From positions 1-13,990 of the forward strand of contig URKY01000054.1 of NCBI GenBank assembly GCA_900548465.1: a stretch of 13,990 bases of DNA, in the 5' to 3' direction. Below, in pieces: positions 1 to 6,551 of this stretch (the stretch's first letter is position 1; each line of letters begins with the position of its first letter). A model generated the notes under the pieces. That model saw nothing but the letters and a program-made list of their open reading frames with translations. It was not told the origin of the DNA and did not search any database. This DNA comes from an uncultured Eubacterium sp. (GTDB taxonomy: Bacteria > Bacillota > Clostridia > Lachnospirales > Lachnospiraceae). Position numbers and translations under genes: made by a program.

Positions 1-803
<803 letters not shown>

Positions 804-808
804 GCGAA

Positions 809-977
809 AAACTTTTTCAGGCGAAGGCCTAAATAAAAGAGAGTTCCCATTTCCGTGCTTGCACGGGAAAATGGGAACTCTCTTTTATTTAGCACCGTAC
901 ATTTGAAAAATGTACGGTGCTTATAGAACTCAAAACAGTTGTTTTGAGTTCTATAAGAAAGCCTTCACCAGAAGTTT
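809..977. other. Compact triple-hairpin element with enclosing outer stem
   Basis: Three inverted repeats stand side by side. Hairpin 1 (831-890) has a 22-bp perfect outer stem plus a 6-bp inner stem with a 2-nt bulge and a tiny loop. Hairpin 2 (892-920) has a 13-bp perfect stem. Hairpin 3 (921-956) has a 16-bp perfect stem. They are enclosed by a stem pairing 818-828 with 961-971 (9 of 11 matched), extended by AAACTT (809-814) with AAGTTT (972-977). Only about seven bases at the junction are unpaired, so the RNA or extruded DNA would form a tight four-way junction. Hairpin 1 is flanked by A-rich and T-rich ends (TTTTATTT) and probably acts as the ilvC terminator in either direction. What the other hairpins add is unknown; it may be a structured RNA or a small palindromic repeat element. 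Confidence 0.8.
831..890 (+). terminator. Probable ilvC transcription terminator (hairpin 1)
   Basis: The stem pairs 831-858 with 861-890, with GAGAGTTCCCAT and ATGGGAACTCTC as its core, and ends in TTTTATTT on the + strand. It begins 27 nt after the ilvC stop codon. Because the 5' arm starts with AAATAAAA, it would look the same from the minus strand. The stem is longer than most intrinsic terminators, and the T-tract is part of the stem. Confidence 0.7.
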
Positions 978-1023
978 GTAATTATTATTATGAACGATGT
1001 AAAATTATAAATAAATTGAAGAC

Positions 1024-1051
1024 TTGACAATAGAATTTACACAAATATGAA
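1024..1051 (+). promoter_or_regulatory. Candidate promoter with repeated ATT(T)ACACA motif
   Basis: TTGACA at 1024-1029 is a perfect -35 box; a weaker -10 (TATGAA, 1046-1051) lies 16 bp downstream. No ORF with a ribosome binding site follows closely, so transcription would run about 290 nt before the Fn3-like gene at 1349 or make an untranslated RNA. A TTTACACAAA motif lies in the spacer, AATTACACA recurs at 1107-1115, and its inverse TGTGTAAT is at 1140-1147, which may mark regulator binding. Beyond these motifs I see nothing else in 978-1279. Confidence 0.35.
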
Positions 1052-1279
1052 TCGAATTAACTTATTTTGTGCAAAGCAAAGTAACAATATAAGAGGATGA
1101 CAATAAAATTACACATTTGCAGTTGATATAAGAACGTTTTGTGTAATGAGGGAAAGAACAACTATATAGTCACATAAATTATACAAAAAAAATATGCAAT
1201 ATGAGAAAACTTTGTAATCCACGGAATTATTTTGAGTCTACAAAAATAAAAAAGCATATAAAAAAATAACTTTGTCTTC

Positions 1280-1308
1280 TTGCCAAGAGAGATAAAAAGA
1301 TATATATT
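1280..1308 (+). promoter_or_regulatory. Promoter of the Fn3-like gene unit
   Basis: TTGCCA (1280-1285) and TATATT (1303-1308) each match the housekeeping consensus at five of six positions and are separated by exactly 17 bp. The expected start point near 1315 leaves a leader of about 35 nt before the ATG at 1349, which supports that start over the upstream in-frame ATG at 1280 that overlaps this promoter. Confidence 0.6.
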
Positions 1309-1348
1309 AGGACTATCATATTTAAGATTGAAAATGAAAGGAAAGACT

Positions 1349-1831
1349 ATGGGGAAGAGAATTAGCGTTTTTTTATGCACGGTGTTAATGTTTATGCTTC
1401 TGGTTGTTGCAAAACCACAAGGAGTGGGCGCACAGAAAACCGGTGGACAGGGAAAAGGTGACTGCTATGGTGTTGATATTTTTACGGATGCAGCTACGGA
1501 AAACATCACAAAAAAAGTTGATGAAACCAAGAAGGCTAAGGCTACAAAAGTATCTGTCGGTACCACAAAAATTACAAAAGTGAAAATAAAAAAGCGAACA
1601 GCAAAAATAAAGCTGAAAGCTGTTAAAAATGTAACCGGATATACAGTTATGGTTAGCACTAACAGCAGGTTCACAAAGAAAAAGACCAAGGCTATAAATA
1701 CAACTAAAATAAATTGCTCAATAAAAAAATTGAAAAAAAGCAAAAAATATTATATTAAGGCAAGAGCTTTTGTAGAACAAAAAAATGTGAGATATTATGG
1801 AAGCTGGAGTACAACAAAGAAAGTAAAATAA
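1349..1831 (+). CDS. Secreted lysine-rich protein with a fibronectin type III-like domain
   Basis: A 160-residue protein with an N-terminal signal peptide: positive start MGKR, hydrophobic core about residues 5-21, and a plausible signal peptidase I site after VGA (residue 28). A linker of about 40 residues follows, then a single beta-sandwich domain, about residues 70-160. Its pattern (TGYTVMVSTNSRFTKKKT, then KKLKKSKKYYIKARAF and YYGSWSTTKKVK) is that of the Fn3-like repeats in many Lachnospiraceae cell-surface proteins. There are 35 lysines in 160 residues, so the exported protein is strongly basic and may bind acidic wall polymers; that is inference. No sortase motif, lipobox or second membrane segment is seen. 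The start at 1349 is preferred because AAAGGAAAG precedes it and a promoter lies at 1280-1308; in-frame ATGs at 1334 and 1280 are alternatives. It is followed 13 bp later by a small gene. Confidence 0.8.
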   Translation: MGKRISVFLCTVLMFMLLVVAKPQGVGAQKTGGQGKGDCYGVDIFTDAATENITKKVDETKKAKATKVSVGTTKITKVKIKKRTAKIKLKAVKNVTGYTVMVSTNSRFTKKKTKAINTTKINCSIKKLKKSKKYYIKARAFVEQKNVRYYGSWSTTKKVK

Positions 1832-1844
1832 CGGAGGGAAAATT

Positions 1845-2069
1845 ATGGCAAGCGAAAAAGATATAGAAAATCTCATTAAGATGTTAGACGGAAAGGTTCA
1901 GTCAGGAACAAGCAGGATAAATGTTGTAGCATCTGATAATGTTGCTGATGGAGAGGTTAAGGAAATTCATCACCATGGAAGATGTGATGTTGGAAGTGCA
2001 TGGGCCAAGGGAACAGTGAAAAATCCTGAATGCATTGACATACCAACTGAAGAGGAAAATGACAGATAA
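1845..2069 (+). CDS. Small conserved-looking protein of unknown function (74 aa)
   Basis: The ORF has a good ribosome binding site (GGAGGG, about seven bases before the ATG) and lies 13 bp after the Fn3-like gene, so the two are probably one transcript. The protein is acidic at both ends and has no signal peptide or membrane segment. Residues 1-16 look like a short amphipathic helix (SEKDIENLIKMLDGK), followed by a probable beta strand (SRINVVAS), then a striking patch IHHHGRCDVGSAWAKG (residues 41-56) and a second cysteine at residue 63. Three histidines close to a cysteine suggest metal binding or a maturation site, but this is inference. I have an impression of similar 60-80 residue proteins in Lachnospiraceae, without a known function. 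A bidirectional terminator follows. Confidence 0.7.
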   Translation: MASEKDIENLIKMLDGKVQSGTSRINVVASDNVADGEVKEIHHHGRCDVGSAWAKGTVKNPECIDIPTEEENDR

Positions 2070-2080
2070 ATAATAATTAA

Positions 2081-2114
2081 AAAATTCAGTAGCATGCAGC
2101 TACTGAATTTTTTT
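2081..2114. terminator. Bidirectional terminator between convergent genes
   Basis: A 13-bp perfect stem (2081-2093 with 2099-2111) has the loop ATGCA and a run of seven T on the + strand, with the matching A-run giving U on the minus strand. It lies 12 nt after the 74-aa gene and overlaps the last codons and the stop codon (TAG, 2100-2102) of the MATE gene on the other strand, so part of the stem is also coding sequence. Confidence 0.9.
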
Positions 2115-3422
2115 GTACATACAATAAGAAAAAACTGCCACAATAAATTCCGTAATCCAGAAACTGTTCCATACACCGGAGGCACCCAGAATAGCATTAA
2201 GAATATAAGAAATACTTAGCATTACTGCAATATATCTTGAAAAAGAAATTATAAGGGAAGCAAACCCTTTTCCAAGAGCTTCCAATGCCCCGGATACAGT
2301 AATGGAGATTGAAGAAACAATAAAACCAATACTAATAAATCGAAGGGCACTGCAACCAATAGAAACAGTAAGTTCATTGCTTGAAAACAGACCTATTAAA
2401 TGTTCAGGGATTATCATGCAAAGTAAAGTTCCCATAGTCATAACAATAATAATTATGCTAAGGGCAGTTTTAAAAATTTTGCTTACACGAAGCTTTTCTC
2501 CGGCACCATAATTAAAAGAAATAAGAGGTCTCATTCCCTGAACCACGCCGTTGGCTGTGAGATAAAGGAATGTCTGTAATTTGTAATATGCGCCAAGAAC
2601 CAATACATAACCGGCGGAGTAAGCTGAAAGTATGCTGTTTAACACTGATACCTGAAGAGATGGTAATGCCATATTCAGAGTGGCAGGAAATCCAACGGCA
2701 TATAATTTCTTTAATATGTGGGCATCAATTATCATATCTTTTACTTTAATTTTTACAGGAATAGGCTTTACAATATAAATAATTATATATCCTAAAAGTG
2801 TTGCAATCTGGCCTATAACTGTGGCTATGGCAGCACCTTTTATTCCAAGTTTCGGAAAGAATCCCACACCGAAGATAAACAAAGGATCCAAAATAATATT
2901 TGTAACACAACCAATAATCATACAAATCATGGAAACCTTCATACGCCCAACTGCCTGAAAAATCTTTTCAAAACTAATGGAAATGGATACAGGAAGTGAA
3001 AAGGAAAAAACAATCTGAGAGTAAAGTATTCCCTGGGAAACTATATCGATATTATCCGTAAAAATATTTAAATACATAGGCATAATTCCAATACAGAATA
3101 TTGTAAGTAAAATACCGTGTACAATATTGCAAAGCATACCAAGAGAAGTGGCACGATTAGCTAAATGTCCCTGTCCTGCACCAAGATAAAATGCTACCAA
3201 AGCGTTAATGCCAATACCAAATCCTACAGTGACGGCAGTAACTATATTCTGGATGGGATAAACCAGAGATAATGCTGTCATGGCATTTTCACTGATTTGA
3301 GCAACAAAATAACTGTCAACAATATTGTATAAAGAATTAACCAGCATAGAAATTGTCATGGGAAGAGCCATAGACAAAACAAGTGGTAGTATGGGCTTTT
3401 CTTTCATAAAATTTTGATTCAT
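2100..3422 (-). CDS. MATE family multidrug/cation efflux transporter
   Basis: A polytopic inner-membrane protein of about 440 residues, the normal MATE length, with roughly twelve hydrophobic segments in two similar halves. The N-terminus (KEKPILPLVLSMALPMTISML, then LYNIVDSYFVAQ) and the pattern of glycine-rich helices (GFGIGINALVAFYLGAG; NGVVQGMRPLISFNYGAG) are typical of MATE proteins, which export drugs or other organic cations in exchange for Na+ or H+. The substrate cannot be told from sequence. The start at 3422 (MNQNFMKEK) is preferred because GGAGA lies eight bases upstream; an ATG at 3437 gives 445 residues but has a poor site, and overlaps that GGAG. The stop codon lies inside the shared terminator. 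A consensus promoter, a leader ORF and a terminator hairpin lie upstream, which suggests control by attenuation. Confidence 0.93.
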   Translation of the reverse strand: MNQNFMKEKPILPLVLSMALPMTISMLVNSLYNIVDSYFVAQISENAMTALSLVYPIQNIVTAVTVGFGIGINALVAFYLGAGQGHLANRATSLGMLCNIVHGILLTIFCIGIMPMYLNIFTDNIDIVSQGILYSQIVFSFSLPVSISISFEKIFQAVGRMKVSMICMIIGCVTNIILDPLFIFGVGFFPKLGIKGAAIATVIGQIATLLGYIIIYIVKPIPVKIKVKDMIIDAHILKKLYAVGFPATLNMALPSLQVSVLNSILSAYSAGYVLVLGAYYKLQTFLYLTANGVVQGMRPLISFNYGAGEKLRVSKIFKTALSIIIIVMTMGTLLCMIIPEHLIGLFSSNELTVSIGCSALRFISIGFIVSSISITVSGALEALGKGFASLIISFSRYIAVMLSISYILNAILGASGVWNSFWITEFIVAVFSYCMYKKIQ

Positions 3423-3457
3423 TAGTATTTTCTCCATTTCTTATTTAAAAATCAGCA

Positions 3458-3490
3458 AAATAAAACCACACAACTACAAAAGCTGTGTGG
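3458..3490 (-). terminator. Leader terminator hairpin (possible attenuator) before the MATE gene
   Basis: Read on the minus strand, CCACACAGC (3490-3482) pairs with GTTGTGTGG (3474-3466), nine pairs including one G-U, with a 7-nt loop, followed at once by TTTTATTTTG. This is a normal intrinsic terminator fold, but it lies between the promoter at 3573-3545 and the MATE start, about 45 nt before that ATG. Such a position fits premature termination that must be relieved for expression. Confidence 0.65.
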
Positions 3491-3527
3491 CGAAAATAAA
3501 ACATAGTCTTAAAAAAATCCACTCCAT
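3474..3527 (-). CDS. Possible leader peptide of the MATE gene (17 aa)
   Basis: A short frame on the minus strand runs from the ATG at 3527 to the TAG at 3476-3474 and would encode MEWIFLRLCFIFATQLL, a hydrophobic peptide. Its last codons form the 5' arm and the loop of the leader terminator, so a ribosome paused on it would block that hairpin. This is how leader peptides control some efflux and resistance genes in Firmicutes. Against it, the ATG is only about 12 nt from the predicted transcript start and has no visible Shine-Dalgarno sequence. It may be chance. Confidence 0.3.
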   Translation of the reverse strand: MEWIFLRLCFIFATQLL

Positions 3528-3544
3528 AACAATGGTTTTAAATG

Positions 3545-3573
3545 ATTATAAACATAAAACATTTACATGTCAA
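3545..3573 (-). promoter_or_regulatory. Perfect-consensus promoter of the MATE gene
   Basis: On the minus strand TTGACA (3573-3568) and TATAAT (3550-3545) are separated by exactly 17 bp, a perfect housekeeping promoter. Transcription should start near 3539, giving a leader of about 115 nt before the ATG at 3422. So strong a promoter in front of an efflux gene is easier to explain if expression is limited later, for example by the leader terminator. Confidence 0.75.
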
Positions 3574-3680
3574 TAAATAAAAATATGTGCAATAAAAAAG
3601 AGAGGGCATACGTTTAATAAGTATACAAACAGAGAAAGGGAATAAAAACAATGTATGGTGGGCTTGCAGCAAACAGAAAT

Positions 3681-3709
3681 TTGACTAAATACTATTTAAA
3701 ATGTAGTAT
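3681..3709 (+). promoter_or_regulatory. Candidate promoter of the sigma factor gene with inverted repeat
   Basis: TTGACT (3681-3686) and TAGTAT (3704-3709) are 17 bp apart. The inverted repeat AATACTA (3688-3694) / TAGTATT (3704-3710) covers part of the spacer and the -10 box and could be an operator. The site lies downstream of the most 5' ATG (3651) and upstream of the ATG at 3744, so it favours the shorter start. A second partial inverted repeat, GCATAC/GTATAC, lies at about 3607-3626. Nothing else is evident between 3574 and 3680. Confidence 0.4.
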
Positions 3710-3743
3710 TGTAGGAGAAAAAATTAATAAAGTAGGTAATCTG

Positions 3744-4313
3744 ATGAAAAAACAGGAATTAAAGAAGACAAGTGCAAACAGTCAGATTGATGAAAACTGG
3801 TTTGAGGCAATTGCAACCGGTGATGATAATGCATTTACAAAATTATACTATGCCAGTTATAAACAGTTGTATGGTTTTTTATTATCTCTGACTAAAAATA
3901 AAGAAGACGCGGAAGATTTATTACAGGATACATATATAAAAATAAGAAATGGAAGTCAGTTATATAAGAAACAGGGAACCCCAATGACCTGGATGTGCGC
4001 CATTGCGAAAAATCAGTATCTGGATTTTGTGAGAAAATATGGAAAAAACAGAAGTGTTGATTTTGGAGAGGTGGAAAACTATATTTCCGAAGGAATGGAG
4101 GAAAGCCGTGATGATACTAAAAAGGTGGAAAACAAAATGCTTTTGGAAACAGCCTTTGGAATTCTTGGGGAAGAAGAGATAACAATAGTCGTGTTGCATA
4201 TGATAAACGGTTTGAAACATAGGGAAATTGCAGAACTGACAGGACTGACTTTATCAACGGTGCTGTCGAAATATAATCGGTCATTAAAGAAAATGAAATC
4301 AATAATAGAGTAG
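3744..4313 (+). CDS. ECF-type RNA polymerase sigma factor
   Basis: A 189-residue sigma-70 family protein of the extracytoplasmic function type, which directs RNA polymerase to a small regulon when its anti-sigma factor releases it. Region 2 is about residues 15-100, with LLSLTKNKEDAEDLLQDTYIKI (the core-binding and -10 recognition helices) and WMCAIAKNQYLDFVRK. Region 4, about residues 140-189, has the helix-turn-helix HREIAELTGLTLSTVLSKYNRSLKKMK that reads the -35 element. An ATG at 3651 would add 31 residues that do not look like sigma sequence and would overlap the candidate promoter at 3681-3709, so I prefer 3744; ribosome binding sites are weak for both. The stop codon overlaps the AGGAGG of the next gene, an anti-sigma factor, so the pair is probably translationally coupled. 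The regulon is not known. Confidence 0.9.
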   Translation: MKKQELKKTSANSQIDENWFEAIATGDDNAFTKLYYASYKQLYGFLLSLTKNKEDAEDLLQDTYIKIRNGSQLYKKQGTPMTWMCAIAKNQYLDFVRKYGKNRSVDFGEVENYISEGMEESRDDTKKVENKMLLETAFGILGEEEITIVVLHMINGLKHREIAELTGLTLSTVLSKYNRSLKKMKSIIE

Positions 4314-4322
4314 GAGGTCATT

Positions 4323-5303
4323 GTGCAGGAAAAAGATATTAGAGAAAAACTAAATCAGGAACTTGAAGAAATGGCTCCTGACATGCTTGAAAAGATTTTA
4401 AGCAAACCAATTGAACCGGTAAAGAATGAGAAAGAGTTATTTGGCAGAAATAAACCTTTGTTTAAAGAAAAAAAGAATATTAAGCAATATTTTATTGTTC
4501 CGGCAATGCTGGCAGTAGCAGCCTGTCTTGTTATGGCAGTAATTCTTATGAAACCTTTATTTAATGTTCAAAATAATAATACAAAGATGGCATTTAGCAT
4601 TATTGTGGATGTTAATCCAAGCGTTGAAATCCAGGTGAATAAAGACGGTAAGGTTGACAGAGTTTTGGCAGATAACAAAGATGCTAAAAGCATGATAAGA
4701 GAGATAAATGGGGAAATAAAGAAGGACTATGACTATAATGATGCCATGAAGGTAGTTATAAAGAACTTTAAGAAAAACGGTTATTTAAAGAAAAAGAACA
4801 GTGCAATGCTTGTTTCCTTAACAAATGAAAAGGAAGATGTATCTAAAGAAAAATTAAAAGAGATAAAAATTGAGACAACAAAGGTTTTGGCAGATAAAAA
4901 AATAAAATGCAAAACCGTGTTTCAAAATTGTAAGATTGATGGTGATGTAAAAAAAGTTGCAAAGAAAAATGATGTGTCTGTTGGAAAGGCTTCTCTTTGC
5001 ATAAAGCTTGCTCAGAAAGAAAACACAAGCGTAAAAAAAATGTGTAAAAAAAGTATTGATACATTAGTTAAAAAGGTAGAAGAAATAAAGAAAGATGTAA
5101 ATGAAGACTGGATAATTGACGATGATCTTCAGGATAAACCCGAAAGTGAAACAAATACTTCGGAAATCATCTCTGATGAAACAGAAACTAATGAAGAAGA
5201 AAAATCGGAAACTGAAAATATTTCAGAAACCGTAACTGATTTAATACCTGAAACGGTTACGGTTGTAAGTGAAGAAACAACAATATCAGATGTTAACCAA
5301 TAA
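4323..5303 (+). CDS. RsgI-like membrane anti-sigma factor
   Basis: A 326-residue single-pass protein that should hold the preceding sigma factor at the membrane. It starts at a GTG five bases after AGGAGG. Residues 1-55 are cytoplasmic, charged and helical and presumably bind the sigma factor. Residues about 56-76 (YFIVPAMLAVAACLVMAVILM) are the membrane segment. Residues about 88-255 match the RsgI middle domain: SIIVDVNPSVEIQVNKDGKV, then DYNDAMKVVIKNFKKNGYL and later VSVGKASLCIKLA. The Asn98-Pro99 pair in DVNPS corresponds to the site where RsgI proteins are reported to cleave themselves. Residues about 256-326 form an acidic Glu/Thr/Ser-rich tail with no visible carbohydrate-binding module, unlike the cellulosome regulators of Clostridium thermocellum. 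The gene overlaps the convergent radical SAM gene by 11 bp. Confidence 0.88.
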   Translation: MQEKDIREKLNQELEEMAPDMLEKILSKPIEPVKNEKELFGRNKPLFKEKKNIKQYFIVPAMLAVAACLVMAVILMKPLFNVQNNNTKMAFSIIVDVNPSVEIQVNKDGKVDRVLADNKDAKSMIREINGEIKKDYDYNDAMKVVIKNFKKNGYLKKKNSAMLVSLTNEKEDVSKEKLKEIKIETTKVLADKKIKCKTVFQNCKIDGDVKKVAKKNDVSVGKASLCIKLAQKENTSVKKMCKKSIDTLVKKVEEIKKDVNEDWIIDDDLQDKPESETNTSEIISDETETNEEEKSETENISETVTDLIPETVTVVSEETTISDVNQ

Positions 5304-5313
5304 AACTGATATT
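5283..5313. terminator. Possible bidirectional terminator inside overlapping gene ends
   Basis: AATATCAG (5283-5290) and CTGATATT (5306-5313) form an 8-bp perfect stem around a 16-nt loop. It can be extended by GAAGAAA upstream and TTTCTTC downstream with a small internal bulge. It is the only visible structure that could end transcription of the two convergent genes whose coding ends overlap at 5293-5303. The T-tract (TTTTCTTC) is imperfect. Confidence 0.4.
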
Positions 5314-6210
5314 TTCTTCACCCTGATGAATGTCCAGTTCGTTAAAACGGCGGTTGATGTAGTTTAATACTTTCTTTTTATTGGCACTCCAAAGTGGGGC
5401 AACAAGAAGCAATTTTGGACCATCGCCGGTTATTCTGTGTATAACAATATTTTTAGGAATATAAGTGATACATTTTGCCAGAATATCAGTATATTCTTCA
5501 AGAGACAAAATATGGAATGAATCTGAAAGATACTCCTTTTCCAAAGGGGTATTTTTTAGTACATGAAGAAGCTGTAATTTAATGCCGGCAATATTTTGGG
5601 AGCAGACATATTTTACGCTGTTTATAATGTCATTTTTCGTTTCATTTGGAAGTCCGATTATTAAGTGGACAATAACATCAACATTAATTGAATTAAGATC
5701 TAAAACAGCTTTTTCAAAAACATCAAGGGAGTAACCACGGTTAATATGTTTTGCAGTATTTTCATTACTTGTCTGAAGACCTAATTCAACCCATACGGGC
5801 TTGATGGTATTAAGCTCAGACAAAAGCGTAATTACCTCTTTTGGAAGACAATCCGGCCTTGTACCTATTGACAGGGCAACAATATCGGGATGGTTAATTG
5901 CTTCAGTAAAAATTTTTCTTAAATAATCTATATTTCCGTAAGTGTTGGAAAATGACTGAAAATAAGCAATGTATTTTCCATCTGTAATTTTTTTGGAAAC
6001 AAGTTTTTTGGCTTTCTCTATCTGTTCCGTAATGCCAAGATTATGCTTCGTGGCAAATTCTCCGGATCCGCCGTTACTGCAGAAAGTACAGCCCTTGGTA
6101 CTCAATAAACCATCTCTGTTAGGACAGGACAATCCTGATGAAAGAGAAAGCTTATAAACCTTGCAACCGAATTTGTTTTTCAGGTAATTATTTAATGAAT
6201 TATATCTCAT
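5293..6210 (-). CDS. YhcC-type radical SAM protein (TIGR01212 family)
   Basis: A 305-residue cytoplasmic protein, close to the length of E. coli YhcC (about 309). The radical SAM cluster is bound by Cys29, Cys41 and Cys44 in SCPNRDGLLSTKGCTFC, a widely spaced variant of CxxxCxxC seen in this family and in Elp3-like proteins. Other family features are GSGEF after the cysteines, YFQSFSNTYGN, ALSIGTRPDCL, WVELGLQTSNE and HLIIGLPNET. The C-terminal part (IHRITGDGPKLLLVAPLW) is also typical. The reaction of this family was not established as far as I know, so no function is assigned. The start is set by GGGAG seven bases before the ATG. A TATAAT at 6246-6241 could be its -10 box, but I see no good -35 box; the gene lies just after the terminator of the tRNA-Ser gene on the same strand. 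Confidence 0.93.
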   Translation of the reverse strand: MRYNSLNNYLKNKFGCKVYKLSLSSGLSCPNRDGLLSTKGCTFCSNGGSGEFATKHNLGITEQIEKAKKLVSKKITDGKYIAYFQSFSNTYGNIDYLRKIFTEAINHPDIVALSIGTRPDCLPKEVITLLSELNTIKPVWVELGLQTSNENTAKHINRGYSLDVFEKAVLDLNSINVDVIVHLIIGLPNETKNDIINSVKYVCSQNIAGIKLQLLHVLKNTPLEKEYLSDSFHILSLEEYTDILAKCITYIPKNIVIHRITGDGPKLLLVAPLWSANKKKVLNYINRRFNELDIHQGEENISFIG

Positions 6211-6271
6211 AAGAAAACTCCCATTACAGATTTTATAGCTATTATATTAAAACATAAGAGTATGTACTCAG

Positions 6272-6309
6272 TAAAAAAATAAAAGTCCCAATGACAAAAG
6301 CAATGGGAC
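6272..6309 (-). terminator. Terminator of the tRNA-Ser transcript
   Basis: On the minus strand GTCCCA (6309-6304) pairs with TGGGAC (6290-6285); two more pairs follow one mismatch, and the stem is followed by TTTTATTTTTTT. It lies about 43 nt beyond the 3' end of the tRNA. Confidence 0.8.
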
Positions 6310-6351
6310 CGGTGCTAAACATTGAAATAATGGTTAGCTTATGAATAAAAA

Positions 6352-6441
6352 CGGAGACGAAGGGATTCGAACCCTTGTACCAGATTAAACTGATAAACTG
6401 ATTTCGAGTCAGCCCCGTTACGGCCACTTCGGTACGTCTCC
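6352..6441 (-). tRNA. tRNA-Ser (anticodon CGA)
   Basis: Read on the minus strand, the 90-nt sequence folds as a class II tRNA: acceptor stem GGAGACG/CGTCTCC with discriminator G, a D-arm with CCG/CGG stem and the AAGTGGCCGTAA loop, an anticodon arm GCTGA-CTCGAAA-TCAGT, a long variable arm (TATCAG/CTGGTA stem), and a T-arm AAGGG-TTCGAAT-CCCTT. The loop gives anticodon CGA (bases 6406-6404), which reads UCG serine codons. The long variable arm and the G discriminator are serine identity features. CCA is not encoded; the sequence continues GTTTTTATT. The gene has its own promoter and terminator, so it is a single-gene unit. Confidence 0.96.
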
Positions 6442-6453
6442 ACACCATAGAAA

Positions 6454-6482
6454 TTTATAACATATTTTAACATTAGTTTCAA
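6454..6482 (-). promoter_or_regulatory. Promoter of tRNA-Ser
   Basis: On the minus strand TTGAAA (6482-6477) and TATAAA (6459-6454) each match the consensus at five of six positions and are spaced 17 bp. Transcription would start near 6447, about six bases before the mature 5' end. Confidence 0.7.
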
Positions 6483-6551
6483 GAAGATAATGATTTTATA
6501 TTTGTGACAATATAAAATAGGTGTTAGAAGAAGTGAAAATATTTTTATTAG

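Noticed and set aside
1162..1380. 72-residue frame on the minus strand in AT-rich DNA
   Set aside because: Composition is only Phe/Ile/Leu/Lys from AT-rich sequence, it overlaps the Fn3-like gene start and promoter, and it has no recognisable domain.
1465..1743. 92-residue hydrophobic frame on the minus strand
   Set aside because: It is the antisense of the lysine-rich Fn3-like gene: AAA/AAG codons read backwards give Phe and Leu. No ribosome binding site or promoter supports it.
6352..6441. Integration (att) site at the tRNA-Ser gene
   Set aside because: No repeat of the tRNA 3' end, integrase or mobile gene is found in the window, and the discoidin remnant lies on the 5' side of the tRNA.
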